A DNA stretch of 64,000 nucleotides from Streptomyces rubellomurinus (GTDB taxonomy: Bacteria > Actinomycetota > Actinomycetes > Streptomycetales > Streptomycetaceae), in the NCBI RefSeq assembly GCF_000961885.1, contig NZ_JZKH01000036.1, positions 11,044-75,043 of the forward strand, read 5' to 3'. Made by a program: the position numbers and the translations under genes. Positions within the stretch are counted from its first letter, which is position 1. The number at the start of each line of letters is the position of its first letter. Positions 38,426 to 47,014 of this stretch are shown piece by piece. The notes below the pieces were generated by a model. The model was not told where the DNA came from and did no database searches. It worked only from the letters and a program-made list of their open reading frames with translations.

Positions 38426-39762
38426 TGGTCCGTCTGCGCAGGACGACCCCGCGGGGCGGGGCAGCGGTCACGGGCGACGGTGTGCGGGAGCACCGGCCGC
38501 TCCGGAGCGTGCCGCCCCCCGGGCCCCCGCCCGAGGCCGACCACGGGCCCTGCCCGTACGGGCGCACGGCCCGCGAGGAGCGGACGGCGGAGCTGGTGGA
38601 CGCCGTGCGGCTGCGACTGGCCGAGTCGGGGGCCGCTCCGACCGCGGGTTCGGTCGCGGCCGTGCTGCGGGCCACCAGGCCGCCGCTCGGCGGGGACGAG
38701 GTGCTGGACACCGTGCGCTCGCTGCGCGCCGAACTGGTGGGTGCGGGCCCGCTGGAGCGGCTGCTGGCGGCGCCCGACGTCACGGACGTGCTGGTGAACG
38801 GTCCGGACGAGGTGTGGGTCGACCGTGGCGGCGGCCTGCACCGAGCCTCCGGAGTCCGTTTCGCCGACGCCGAGGCGGTGCGGCGGCTGGCCCACCGGCT
38901 GGCCACCGCGGCCGGGCGGCGCCTGGACGACGCCCGGCCCTGGGTGGACGCCCGGCTGCCGGACGGCACCAGGCTGCACGCCGTGCTGCCGCCGATCGCG
39001 GCCGGCTGCACGCACATCTCCCTGCGGGTGTGCCGGCCCCGGCCGTTCACGCTCGACGAGTTGGTGGCGGGCGGGGCCCTGCCGCCGGAGGGGGCCGACC
39101 TATTGGCCGGCATCCTGCGGGCCCGGCTGTCGTTGCTGGTGTCCGGCGGGACGGGCTCGGGCAAGACCACCCTGCTCGCGGCGCTGCTCGGCCTGGTCGG
39201 GCCGCAGGAGCGGCTCGTGGTGGTCGAGGACTCGGCCGAACTGCGCCCGGCCCACCCGCACGTGGTCCGGCTGCAGAGCAGGCCGCCGAACCAGGAGGGG
39301 CTGGGCGAACTCACCCTGCGGGACCTCGTCCGGCAGGCGCTGCGGATGCGTCCGGACCGGCTGGTGGTCGGCGAGGTGCGCGGGGCGGAGGTCTCGGACC
39401 TGCTGGCCGCGCTCAACACCGGGCACGAAGGCGGCTGCGGGACGGTCCACGCCAACACGGCCGCCGACGTGCCGGTCCGGCTGGAGGCCCTGGGCTCGCT
39501 CGCCGGGCTCGACCGGCCGGCCCTGCACAGCCAACTGCGCGCCGCGCTCGACGTGGTGGTGCACCTGGTCCGGGAGCCGGGCTCGGGGCGGCGCCGGGTG
39601 GCGGAGATCCACACCCTGGCGGGCGACCGCGAGGGCCTGGCCGTCACCACCGAAGCGGTGGCGTTCCCGGCGGCGGGCGGCATGGTCCCGGGAGCGGGCT
39701 GGGAGCGGCTGATCGGGTTGCTCGCGGCGCGCGGGGTGGCGATCGCTGCGGGGCCGACGTGA
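38425..39762 (+). CDS. tadA: Tad/CpaF secretion ATPase
   Basis: A 445-residue type II/IV secretion ATPase. After a Pro-rich head come V-T-D-V-L-V-N-G-P-D-E-V-W-V (N-terminal domain), the Walker A S-G-G-T-G-S-G-K-T-T-L (about 241-250), Walker B/Asp box L-V-V-V-E-D-S-A-E-L, the R-M-R-P-D-R-L-V-V-G-E-V-R-G segment and the His box T-G-H-E-G-G-C-G-T-V-H-A-N. It powers assembly of Flp-like pili or a related secretion system at the membrane. The ATG overlaps the ssd stop (TGATG), with GGAGG 9 nt upstream. A small membrane-protein gene overlaps its end by GTGA. Confidence 0.95.
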   Translation: MVRLRRTTPRGGAAVTGDGVREHRPLRSVPPPGPPPEADHGPCPYGRTAREERTAELVDAVRLRLAESGAAPTAGSVAAVLRATRPPLGGDEVLDTVRSLRAELVGAGPLERLLAAPDVTDVLVNGPDEVWVDRGGGLHRASGVRFADAEAVRRLAHRLATAAGRRLDDARPWVDARLPDGTRLHAVLPPIAAGCTHISLRVCRPRPFTLDELVAGGALPPEGADLLAGILRARLSLLVSGGTGSGKTTLLAALLGLVGPQERLVVVEDSAELRPAHPHVVRLQSRPPNQEGLGELTLRDLVRQALRMRPDRLVVGEVRGAEVSDLLAALNTGHEGGCGTVHANTAADVPVRLEALGSLAGLDRPALHSQLRAALDVVVHLVREPGSGRRRVAEIHTLAGDREGLAVTTEAVAFPAAGGMVPGAGWERLIGLLAARGVAIAAGPT

Positions 39763-39890
39763 CGTCGGCGGTGGCCGGGCTGGCGGGCCCGCAGGCGCGG
39801 GCGGTGGAACTCGCCTTCGCACTGCTGCTGATCGGGTGTGCGGCCGGGGCAGTGGCGCTGCTCGGGGCGTGGGGCCGGAGGGGTCGATGA
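39759..39890 (+). CDS. 43-residue single-pass membrane protein inside the tad operon
   Basis: A GTG-started 44-codon frame overlapping the tadA stop (GTGA) and ending in an ATGA. The product has one hydrophobic helix of about 20 residues (from V-E-L-A-F-A-L-L-L-I-G to A-L-L-G-A-W) and ends G-R-R-G-R, so it is probably inserted with the positive tail in the cytoplasm. No homologue is recognised. The stop-start chaining on both sides and strong third-position G/C argue that it is translated. It could be a small subunit bridging TadA and TadB, or a remnant of a larger gene. Confidence 0.65.
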   Translation: MTSAVAGLAGPQARAVELAFALLLIGCAAGAVALLGAWGRRGR

Positions 39891-39907
39891 ACACGGAGGT
39901 GCATGAC

Positions 39908-40975
39908 ATGTCGCAGAGTCAGATCGCTCTCTTCTGGATGACGGCGCTGTGCCTGGCGGCCGTCCTCGGGTGGCGCGCGCTGCAGGAGCAGCTGCCGGGC
40001 GGTCGGCGCGCCAGACTCGTGCTGGCGGGCAGCAGCCCGCCGGTGTCGGCCGCGGGCCTGGAGCCGGGGACGGCGCCGGGTACGGGCACCCGTCCTGGCC
40101 CTGGTCCGGAGGCGTTCGCTCGGGCCCGGCTGCGGCTCGCGGCCGCCCTGGCGCCCGAACTGCTTCTCCTGCCCGCCGGGTTGGTCGCGTGGCGGGCCAC
40201 TTCCTCCCCGGTGCCGGCGCTCGTCGCGGCCTTGGCCGTGCTGCCGGCGCGGCGGTGGCGGCTGCGGCGGCGTCTGGCGGCGGAGGCCGGGCGGCGGGCC
40301 ACGGCCGTGGTGGATCTGTGTGCCGCGCTGGCCGGGGAGTTGCGCAGCGGGGCGACACCCGAGCGGGCGCTGCACCTGGTCACCGCGCGCCTCTTCGCCG
40401 ACTCGCAGGCGCTGCGCCGGCTCGGTGAGGAGCCGGTGGCGAGGCTGGCGGCCGGCCGCTACGGCGGGGACGTGCTCGGCGCGTTCCACCTGCTCGCCGA
40501 ACTGCCGGGCGGCAGTGGGGCGGCCGCGATCGCAGCCTGTTGGCGGGTGGCCTCGGAGGGCGGGTCGGGGCTCGCCACCGCGCTGGACCGGGTCGCCGAG
40601 GCGTTGCGCGGCGAGCGGGCGCTGGCGGAGGAGATCGCCGGGGAACTGGCGGGCCCCCGGGCGACGATCGCCGTCCTGGCCGTGCTGCCGGCCGCCGGAC
40701 TGCTCCTCGGTGCGGCGCTCGGGGCACGCCCGCTGGACGTCCTGCTGCACACGCCCGCCGGGCTGGTCTGTCTGGCGGCGGGCGCGGCCCTGGAGGGGCT
40801 GGGGGTGCTCTGGACGGCCCGCATCGTCCGGGCGGCGGCCCGGGGCGGGCTGGAGGTGCCCCGAAGGCCCGGCGGGCGCGGTGCGGGCCGGGTGTCGGCC
40901 CGGGTGAGGTCCTGGGGCGAGGGCTGCGGGATCTCGCGGGTGCGGGCGCGCGGGTGGGAGGTGCGGCCGGGGTGA
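39908..40975 (+). CDS. tadB: Tad inner-membrane platform protein TadB-like
   Basis: A 355-residue type II secretion F-domain protein. An N-terminal helix is followed by a Pro/Gly linker, two helices near 85-120, and the cytosolic GspF-like helical domain (A-T-A-V-V-D-L-C-A-A-L-A-G-E-L-R-S-G). At the end come the two C-terminal helices around A-V-L-P-A-A-G-L-L-L-G-A-A-L-G. The start at 39908 was chosen because GGAGGT lies 7 nt upstream; an ATG at 39887 overlapping the small gene's stop would add seven residues. It partners TadC as membrane platform for the TadA ATPase. The downstream tadC GTG overlaps its stop. Confidence 0.9.
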   Translation: MSQSQIALFWMTALCLAAVLGWRALQEQLPGGRRARLVLAGSSPPVSAAGLEPGTAPGTGTRPGPGPEAFARARLRLAAALAPELLLLPAGLVAWRATSSPVPALVAALAVLPARRWRLRRRLAAEAGRRATAVVDLCAALAGELRSGATPERALHLVTARLFADSQALRRLGEEPVARLAAGRYGGDVLGAFHLLAELPGGSGAAAIAACWRVASEGGSGLATALDRVAEALRGERALAEEIAGELAGPRATIAVLAVLPAAGLLLGAALGARPLDVLLHTPAGLVCLAAGAALEGLGVLWTARIVRAAARGGLEVPRRPGGRGAGRVSARVRSWGEGCGISRVRARGWEVRPG

Positions 40976-41778
40976 GTCGGGCCATGGAGTGGGCGGCTCT
41001 CGGGAGTTCGGCGGCGCTGGCCGGCTGGGCGCTGGTGCCGCCGGTGCTGAGGCGGCGGGCGAGGCGGCGCCGGGCGCTCGCCCGGGAACGGGATCGGGAG
41101 GAGGTCCGGAAGGAGGCCCGGAAGGAGCTCCGGGAACGAGCGGGCCCGGCCGGGCCGGGTGGTGAGCGCGGACGGCGGGTGGCCATGGCGGTCGCGGCGG
41201 GGCTCGGTGCCGCGCTGCTGCTCGGCGGCGCTCCCGGGATCGGGGCCGGGGCGCTGCTGGCGGTGGGTGCCTACCGCTGGCTGGCCCGTGCGCGGTCGCC
41301 GACGCACCGGCGGGCGGTCCGCGAGGAGGAGCTGCTGACCAGGCAACTTCCCTTGGGAGCAGAGTTGTTGGCGGCCTGCCTGGGGTCGGCGGCCTCGCCC
41401 TCGGCGGCCGTGGCGGCGGTCGGGCGGAGCGTGGACGCCCCGCTGGGGCCACGGCTGGTCGCGATCGGGGCCGAACTGGCCCTGGGGGCGCCGCCGGAGC
41501 TGTGCTGGGACCGGCTGGGCGAGCAGCACCCGGTGCTGGCTCCGCTGGCCCGCTGCCTGCTCCGGACGACCCTCGGCGGGGCCCCGGCAGCGCTGCCGCT
41601 GGTCGAGCTCGCCCAGCGGCAGCGGACGGCGGCGGCCCGGGCGGCCCACGCCCGGGTCCGGCGGGCGGGGGTGTTCGCCACCGCGCCCCTCGGGCTCTGC
41701 TTCCTGCCGGCCTTCGTGCTGATCGGCGTGGTGCCGGTGGTCGTCGGGCTCACCAGCAGGTTCGCCGAGGCGATGTGA
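40972..41778 (+). CDS. tadC: Tad inner-membrane platform protein TadC-like
   Basis: A 268-residue second F-domain protein. One N-terminal helix and a highly charged basic segment (R-R-R-A-R-R-R-R-A-L-A-R) are followed by a helical pair and the GspF core L-P-L-G-A-E-L-L-A-A-C-L-G-S-A-A-S-P-S-A-A-V-A-A-V, ending with a hydrophobic pair (L-C-F-L-P-A-F-V-L-I-G-V). The GTG start overlaps the tadB stop (GTGA); an ATG 12 nt later is an alternative. GGGAGG lies 10 nt before the GTG. With TadB it forms the platform of the pilus-like machine. Confidence 0.9.
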   Translation: MSRAMEWAALGSSAALAGWALVPPVLRRRARRRRALARERDREEVRKEARKELRERAGPAGPGGERGRRVAMAVAAGLGAALLLGGAPGIGAGALLAVGAYRWLARARSPTHRRAVREEELLTRQLPLGAELLAACLGSAASPSAAVAAVGRSVDAPLGPRLVAIGAELALGAPPELCWDRLGEQHPVLAPLARCLLRTTLGGAPAALPLVELAQRQRTAAARAAHARVRRAGVFATAPLGLCFLPAFVLIGVVPVVVGLTSRFAEAM

Positions 41779-41839
41779 CGGATGGTCGGTCGGCTGTGTG
41801 ATCGGAACGGGATTCGGAATCCAAGATCAGGAGGACTTC

Positions 41840-42112
41840 ATGACTGCGGTGATCGTGACGGGGCCCGGTTCCGGGCGCGAGCTCGGGCAGTTGCCCGGGC
41901 CCTGGCGGCGGAGGAGCCGCCGGGTGGCTTGCGGGGTGCGCCGGATGGCCCGGCGCCGGGGCCGGTCGGATGCCGGGATGACCACGGCTGAGTACGCCGT
42001 CGGGACGCTGGGGGCGTGCGCCCTCGCGGCCGGGCTCTACAAGGTGGTGACCAGTGCGTCGGTGACGGGGGCACTGACCGACCTACTGGAGCGGGCACTC
42101 CATGCGACCTAG
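41840..42112 (+). CDS. DUF4244 Flp-type pilin-like protein
   Basis: A 90-residue protein. A basic N-terminal leader (R-R-R-S-R-R, R-R-M-A-R-R-R) ends at D-A-G, followed by M47-T-T-A-E51-Y-A-V-G-T-L-G-A-C-A-L-A-A-G-L-Y. This has the type IV prepilin layout, with cleavage after Gly and Glu at +5 of the mature chain. The mature peptide would be about 44 residues, an Flp-pilin size. DUF4244 is the actinobacterial family for this slot. AGGAGG lies 5 nt before the ATG. It is probably the most abundant product of the operon and the structural subunit. The following tadE start overlaps its last codons. Confidence 0.88.
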   Translation: MTAVIVTGPGSGRELGQLPGPWRRRSRRVACGVRRMARRRGRSDAGMTTAEYAVGTLGACALAAGLYKVVTSASVTGALTDLLERALHAT

Positions 42113-42542
42113 TCGGCGGGCGGTGTGCGGCGGCCGGGCCTGGTCGCTGCGGCCGAGCCGCCGGGGTGACGCGGGCTTCGTCACCGCGGAGACGGCGGTG
42201 GCCCTGCCGGCGCTCGTCCTGCTCGCCGTGATGTTGATCTGGGGCGTGCTCGCGGCGTCCGCGCAGATCCGCTGCGTGGACGCCGCCCGGGTCGGCGCCC
42301 GGGCGGCCGCCCGGGGCGAGGCGGATGCGGCCGAACTCGCCCGCGCGGCGGGCCCGCCGGGGGTGCGGGTACGGGTGTCGCTGGCGGCCGACACGGTACG
42401 GGTCGAGGTGGAGGCGCCGTCCGCGGCGCCGGGCCGGTTGGGCGCGCTGCTCGCGGTGCGGGTCGGTGCGGCCGCCGTGGCCGCACGGGAGGACGTGCTG
42501 ACCGGGATCGAGGAAGGAGGTGAGGGCCGTTGGCCGGCCTGA
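42102..42542 (+). CDS. tadE: TadE-like pseudopilin
   Basis: A 146-residue TadE-family protein. The basic leader ends G-D-A-G, then F26-V-T-A-E30-T-A-V-A-L-P-A-L-V-L-L-A-V-M-L-I, with the pilin-like Glu at +5 and a hydrophobic helix. The exposed part contains A-D-T-V-R-V-E-V-E-A-P-S and is small. TadE proteins are minor pseudopilins processed by a prepilin peptidase. The ATG overlaps the end of the pilin-like gene in another frame, with GGAG 10 nt upstream. Confidence 0.88.
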   Translation: MRPSRRAVCGGRAWSLRPSRRGDAGFVTAETAVALPALVLLAVMLIWGVLAASAQIRCVDAARVGARAAARGEADAAELARAAGPPGVRVRVSLAADTVRVEVEAPSAAPGRLGALLAVRVGAAAVAAREDVLTGIEEGGEGRWPA

Positions 42543-43015
42543 CCGGGCGGTGCCCGGTGGCGGGGCGGTGGGCGCGCGCCCGTACCGCCCGGGCGGCCGC
42601 GACGGGCGGGTACGGGCCGGATGCCGGTTCGGCGACGGTCTGGGTGCTCGCGCTGGCGATGCTGGGTACGGCGGTGTTCGCCGCGACGATCACGGTCGCA
42701 GCGGCGGTCGCCGCCCGGCACCGGGCCGAGTCCGCCGCCGATCTGGCGGCCCTCGCGGCGGCGGACCGGTTGCTGCTGGACCAGGACGGCGGGTGCGGGC
42801 GGGCCGTGGGGATCGCCTCGGCCCAGGGCGCCGCGGTGGTGTCCTGCACGGTGGACCGGTCGGCGGACGCGGTCGAGGTGGTGGCCGAGGTGCGGGTCGG
42901 TGGGCTGCCGGTGCGGCTGCCGATCGGCCCGGCCAGGGCGAGGGCCCGGGCCGGACCGGTGCGGGCCGCGGTCACCGCCGCCGAGGACGGCCTCGGCGCG
43001 GCCGGGGGCTCATGA
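42530..43015 (+). CDS. TadG-like / Rv3654c-family secreted or membrane protein
   Basis: A 161-residue protein with a basic leader, then D-A-G-S-A-T-V-W-V-L-A-L-A-M-L-G-T-A-V-F-A-A-T-I membrane segment and A-R-H-R-A-E-S-A-A-D-L-A-A-L-A-A-A, the A-D-x-A-A-L-A-A motif of TadE/TadG-like minor pilins (Rv3654c family). The remainder is exposed beta-rich sequence with two cysteines that may pair. TTG start with AGGAGG 9 nt upstream, overlapping the tadE stop. Its own stop overlaps the convergent helicase gene's stop by 6 bp. It is the last gene of the tad operon. Confidence 0.85.
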   Translation: MAGLTGRCPVAGRWARARTARAAATGGYGPDAGSATVWVLALAMLGTAVFAATITVAAAVAARHRAESAADLAALAAADRLLLDQDGGCGRAVGIASAQGAAVVSCTVDRSADAVEVVAEVRVGGLPVRLPIGPARARARAGPVRAAVTAAEDGLGAAGGS

Positions 43016-45505
43016 CTCCTTCGCCTCCCCCTCCACCGGGCCGGGGCTCGGTGGGCCGTCCGGGCGCGGGGCTCCGGCCAGCAGGACGTCCAGCAGCCGG
43101 ACGGCGGCCGCCTTGTCCAGCGGGTCGTTCCCGTTGCCGCACTTGGGCGACTGGACGCAGGACGGGCAGCCGCGCTCGCACTCGCAGGCCGCGATCGCCT
43201 CGCGGGTGGCCGTCAGCCACTGGGCGGCCCGCCGGAAGCCGCGTTCGGCGAAGCCGGCCCCGCCCGGATGGCCGTCGTACACGAACACGGTCGGCAGCCC
43301 GGTGTCGGGGTGCAGCGGGACGGAGACGCCGCCGATGTCCCACCGGTCGCAGGTGGCGAACAGCGGCAGCAGGCCGATCGAGGCGTGCTCGGCGGCGTGG
43401 GCCGCACCGGGCAGCTGGTCGAGCGGGATCTCCGCGTCGAGCAGCTGGTCCTCGGTGACGGACCACCAGACCGCGCGGGTGCGCAGGGTGCGGGGCGGCA
43501 GGTCGAGCTTGGTCTCGCCCATGATCTCCCCGGTGGAGATCCGCTTCCGGAGGTAGCCGACCACCTGGTTGACCACCTCCACGGAGCCGAAGCAGAGCCG
43601 GCCCTCGCCCCAGTGGACGGTGGTGTCGGTGTCGAGGACGGAGATGGAGGTGATGTCACGGGCGGCCGTGCTGTACGGCGGGTTGGCCGGTTCGACCAGG
43701 GCGACCGAGTTGTCCAGGTCCAACTCCCGGACCAGGTAGGTGCGGCCCTGGTGGAGGTGGACGGCCCCGGTGTGGACGGTGGTGTGGGAGGCCGCCGCAT
43801 CGACCGTGCCGAGCAGTCGGCCGGTGTCCGCCTCGACGATCTGCACCGGGCTGCCGCCGCTGCCCCGCAGGTCGACGGCGTCGGCGGCGCGTTCGCGGCG
43901 GGTCCAGTACCAGGATCCGTCCCCGCGCCGGCGCAGCAGGCCGCGCCGTTCCAGGACGGGCAGCAGCGGCGCCGTGGAGGGCCCGAACAGCTCCAGGTCG
44001 GCGTCGGTCAGCGGGAGTTCGGCGGCGGCCGCGCACAGGTGCGGGGCGAGCACGTGCGGGTTGTCGGGGTCGAGCACGGTGGCCTCGACCGGGGCCGCGA
44101 ACAGCGCCTCCGGGTGGTGCACCAGGTAGGTGTCCAGCGGGTCGTCCCGGGCGATCAGGACGGCCAGGGCGCCCTGGGCCTCGCGGCCGGCCCGGCCCGC
44201 CTGCTGCCAGAGCGAGGCCCGGGTGCCGGGGTAGCCGGCCATCAGGACGGCGTCGAGGCCGGAGACGTCGACGCCGAGTTCGAGGGCGGAGGTGGAAGCG
44301 AGGCCGAGCAGTCGGCCGGAGTGCAGTTCGCGCTCCAAGGCGCGGCGTTCGTCGGCGAGGTAGCCGCCGCGGTAGGCGGCCACCCGGTCGGCGAGCGGCC
44401 GGCCGAGCTGGTCCTGGGCCTGCAGGGCGACGAGTTCGGCGGCGCGGCGGGAGCGGACGAAGACGACCGTCCGGGTCTGCCGTTCGACCAGGTCGGTCAG
44501 CAGGTGCGCGGCCTCGGCGGTGGCGGTGCGGCGCACCGGGGCGCCGTGCTCGCCGACGTTCTCGGTCAGCGGCGGCTCCCAGAGCCCGAAGACCATCGGT
44601 CCGCGCGGCGAGGCGTCCTCGGTGACGGCGACGGCGGGCAGGCCGGTGAGGCGCCGGGCGGTGACGGCCGGGTCGGCGGTGGTGGCGGAGGCGAGCAGGA
44701 AGGTGGGTGAGGAACCGTAGCGGGCGCAGATGCGGCGCAGCCGACGCAGCACCTGGGCGACGTGCGAGCCGAACACGCCCCGGTAGCTGTGGCATTCGTC
44801 GATCACCACGTAGCGCAGCACCTTGAGGAAGGAGGCCCAGCGGGCGTGCGCGGGCAGGATGCCCCGGTGCAGCATGTCCGGATTGGTGAGCACGTAGGAC
44901 GCATACTGGCGTACCCACTCGCGTTCCTCGGTCGGGGTGTCGCCGTCGTAGAGGGCGGACCGGACCCTGGGCGGGGCGAGTTCGGCGGCCCGGCGGCGCT
45001 GGTCGGCGGCGAGGGCCTTGGTCGGCGCCAGGTAGAGGGCGGTGGCGCCGCGCCCGTTGCGGGCCTCGGTGCCGTCCAGCAGGTCGCTGAGCACCGGCGC
45101 CAGGTAGCCCAGCGACTTGCCCGAGGCGGTGCCTGTGGCGATCACCACAGTCTGGCCGGTTTTGGCCAGTTCCATCGCTTCTGCCTGGTGCGCCCAGGGC
45201 TGTTCCACGCTCACGGCGTGCGCGGCGGCGATGATCTCCGGTCGGATCGTGTCGGGCCACGGCGAATAACGCGCAGGTCGCGCGGGAAGGTGCTCCGTAT
45301 GGGTGAGCCGATCGGACCGCCCCCGGCTGGTGGACAGGGTCGTGAGCAGTGCCTCGGGCAGGCTGTGTCGGGGCGGCATGGGGACCCAGTGTGTCACCGG
45401 CGTGACGGAGAATCGTCGTAAGCCATCGTGCGGGCATGGTCGCAGGTGGTTGAATGTGGCCGTGACGGCCGTATGGCCGTGGGTCGCAGCGCTGAGGCTT
45501 GCCAC
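43010..45505 (-). CDS. DEAD/DEAH-box helicase with C-terminal four-Cys domain (MrfA/YprA-like)
   Basis: A superfamily 2 helicase of about 831 residues. Walker A is [11 protein letters not shown], motif [13 protein letters not shown] (DEAH-like, DECH), and motif [10 protein letters not shown]. The C-terminal DUF1998-type domain carries [10 protein letters not shown] near its end, the cysteine cluster of B. subtilis MrfA, a mitomycin-adduct repair helicase. The start is uncertain: GTG 45505 was chosen because relatives share sequence upstream of the internal ATG at 45379; ATG 45538 is a third option. None has a clear ribosome site. It is divergent from bldG and tail-to-tail with the tad operon. 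Confidence 0.9.
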   Translation of the reverse strand: MASLSAATHGHTAVTATFNHLRPCPHDGLRRFSVTPVTHWVPMPPRHSLPEALLTTLSTSRGRSDRLTHTEHLPARPARYSPWPDTIRPEIIAAAHAVSVEQPWAHQAEAMELAKTGQTVVIATGTASGKSLGYLAPVLSDLLDGTEARNGRGATALYLAPTKALAADQRRRAAELAPPRVRSALYDGDTPTEEREWVRQYASYVLTNPDMLHRGILPAHARWASFLKVLRYVVIDECHSYRGVFGSHVAQVLRRLRRICARYGSSPTFLLASATTADPAVTARRLTGLPAVAVTEDASPRGPMVFGLWEPPLTENVGEHGAPVRRTATAEAAHLLTDLVERQTRTVVFVRSRRAAELVALQAQDQLGRPLADRVAAYRGGYLADERRALERELHSGRLLGLASTSALELGVDVSGLDAVLMAGYPGTRASLWQQAGRAGREAQGALAVLIARDDPLDTYLVHHPEALFAAPVEATVLDPDNPHVLAPHLCAAAAELPLTDADLELFGPSTAPLLPVLERRGLLRRRGDGSWYWTRRERAADAVDLRGSGGSPVQIVEADTGRLLGTVDAAASHTTVHTGAVHLHQGRTYLVRELDLDNSVALVEPANPPYSTAARDITSISVLDTDTTVHWGEGRLCFGSVEVVNQVVGYLRKRISTGEIMGETKLDLPPRTLRTRAVWWSVTEDQLLDAEIPLDQLPGAAHAAEHASIGLLPLFATCDRWDIGGVSVPLHPDTGLPTVFVYDGHPGGAGFAERGFRRAAQWLTATREAIAACECERGCPSCVQSPKCGNGNDPLDKAAAVRLLDVLLAGAPRPDGPPSPGPVEGEAKES

Positions 45506-45601
45506 GCGTTGGCTGGGCGCGCCCGGGCTCGCGACCATGCGGTGGCGGCCGTCCGGCCGAGGATCGCACATGACGTAGCAAGGCAAGGTGCTGGAGGTTC
45601 C

Positions 45602-45943
45602 GTGGACCTGTCCCTGTCGACCCGCGCAGTCGGCGATCGTACGGTCGTCGAGGTTGGCGGCGAGATCGATGTGTACACCGCCCCGAAGCTGCGCGAGCAG
45701 CTGGTCGAGCTCGTCAACGACGGCAAGTACCACCTCGTCGTCGACATGGAAGGCGTGGACTTCCTCGACTCGACCGGTCTCGGTGTGCTGGTGGGCGGCC
45801 TGAAGCGGGTGCGTGCCCACGAGGGTTCGCTCCGCCTGGTGTGCAACCAGGAGCGCATCCTGAAGATCTTCCGCATCACCGGCCTGACCAAGGTCTTCCC
45901 GATCCACACCTCGGTGGACGACGCGGTCCAGGCGACCGACTGA
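45602..45943 (+). CDS. bldG: Anti-sigma factor antagonist BldG
   Basis: A 113-residue STAS-domain anti-anti-sigma factor, the length of S. coelicolor BldG and nearly identical to it as recalled. The phosphorylation site is S57 in [11 protein letters not shown]. Unphosphorylated BldG binds anti-sigma factors and frees stress and developmental sigma factors; it is required for aerial mycelium and antibiotic production. GTG start with GGAGG only 4 nt upstream. The following gene encodes an HATPase-fold anti-sigma protein, as in S. coelicolor where the two are co-transcribed. Confidence 0.97.
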   Translation: MDLSLSTRAVGDRTVVEVGGEIDVYTAPKLREQLVELVNDGKYHLVVDMEGVDFLDSTGLGVLVGGLKRVRAHEGSLRLVCNQERILKIFRITGLTKVFPIHTSVDDAVQATD

Positions 45944-46104
45944 CACGGCCGGGCCGGTCCTCGCGGGCCGGCCCGCCCCGTTCCACGCGTCCGGGGTACC
46001 GGGGCCAAGCACGGTCCCGGCGTCCCCGGCCGCCCCGGGGCCGGTTCGACCGGCCCGCAGGGGCCGCACGCCCGGCCCCGGTCGGAGCACCCCGAGGGGG
46101 AGAG

Positions 46105-46524
46105 ATGGCAACCGTCGAACTTCGATTCAGTGCGCTTCCCGAGCACGTGCGGACGGCCCGCCTGGTCGCCGCGGCCGTCGCCAGACGGGCCGGGGTCGAC
46201 GAGTCGGTGCTCGACGAGGTACGGCTCGCGGTCGGCGAGGCCTGCTCCCGCGCGGTCGGCCTGCACCAGCGTGGCGGCATCGGCGGCACGGTGAGGGTCG
46301 CGCTGACCGATCAGGAGAAGCGTTTCCTCATCGAGGTCGAGGACGAGGCCGGCCCCGCCGCCGTCCCGGCCCCCGGCGCCGCCGGTGGCGGCGACCCGGA
46401 CGAGGACACCCTGGGCCTCGCCGTGATCACCGGCCTGGTGGAGGACCTTGAGGTCACCAACGGCGCGGGCGGCGGGCTGATCCGGATGAGCTGGCCGGTC
46501 TCGGTCGCCTCCGTGGCGGTCTGA
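46105..46524 (+). CDS. HATPase-fold anti-sigma factor (BldG operon partner)
   Basis: A 139-residue GHKL-fold protein of the SpoIIAB/RsbW type (orthologue of SCO3548 by position). V-R-L-A-V-G-E-A-C-S-R49-A-V corresponds to the N-box helix, but the metal-chelating Asn is Arg. The G1 region is reduced to D-E-D-T-L-G-L-A-V-I, and a Gly/Ala/Pro-rich insertion replaces part of the ATP lid. ATP-dependent Ser kinase activity is therefore doubtful; BldG phosphorylation may need another kinase. GAGGGGGAG precedes the ATG. A hairpin at the stop codon ends the unit. Confidence 0.88.
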   Translation: MATVELRFSALPEHVRTARLVAAAVARRAGVDESVLDEVRLAVGEACSRAVGLHQRGGIGGTVRVALTDQEKRFLIEVEDEAGPAAVPAPGAAGGGDPDEDTLGLAVITGLVEDLEVTNGAGGGLIRMSWPVSVASVAV

Positions 46525-46543
46525 ACCGGCCCTGAGCCGGTTC
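46523..46543 (+). terminator. Hairpin at the end of the bldG operon
   Basis: GAACCGGC and GCCGGTTC pair over 8 bp with a 5-nt loop, overlapping the anti-sigma stop codon; further imperfect pairing follows. Confidence 0.6.
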
Positions 46544-46682
46544 TTCAGCCAGCCCTCAGCCGGCTCTGAACCGGACGTCGAGCAGGCTTCACGCCCCGGA
46601 CCCGTTTCTCGTCCGGTCTCCGGGACGGCGTCGATGGTTCGTCGTTCCCCGCGGTTCGTTGCTTCCGGCGCGGCCCTGGTCC

Positions 46683-46696
46683 GGTGACCGGTCACC
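46683..46696. promoter_or_regulatory. 14-bp palindrome
   Basis: GGTGACCGGTCACC is perfectly self-complementary. The spacing (GTGA-N4-TCAC) is 2 bp shorter than the Crp-like sites in this window, so a different regulator is more likely. Confidence 0.4.
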
Positions 46697-46950
46697 CCGA
46701 TTCGGTCGACCTCGCCGATCGCGTGAATCCCGTTGATCGGACCCCTGCCGCGCAAGAGCCCGTTCCTTCGGATCCGCACCCTGATCCAGCCGCCACGCCG
46801 GCGGTCACTTCGGCACGCCCGCCCGTGCGCCGCGTGCCGACTCGCACGGGCGTCGAGTGACGGCCGGGCGAGCCGATCAGGGGGGAGCCGGCCCGAGCGT
46901 TCGCCGGGGGCGGGGAACCGGGAGGGCGACAACGGCCGTGTAGGTTCGAC

Positions 46951-47000
46951 GACCGAAGACGACCGAAGACGACCGATGACGACCGACGACGACCGAACCG
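46951..47000 (+). repeat. Five 10-bp direct repeats in a 5' UTR
   Basis: Variants of GACGACCGAA repeat at 10-bp intervals between the TAGGTT promoter box and the ribosome site of the lipoprotein gene. The period is close to one helical turn. Confidence 0.8.
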
Positions 47001-47014
47001 AAAGGCCTCTCCCG

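Larger units (their letters stand above)
46525..47014. other. Intergenic region before the lipoprotein gene
   Basis: A 490-bp stretch containing the bldG-operon hairpin, a 14-bp palindrome GGTGACCGGTCACC (46683-46696), a TAGGTT -10 (46941-46946) and five 10-bp repeats (46951-47000) in the probable 5' UTR. No gene was recognised. Confidence 0.6.
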
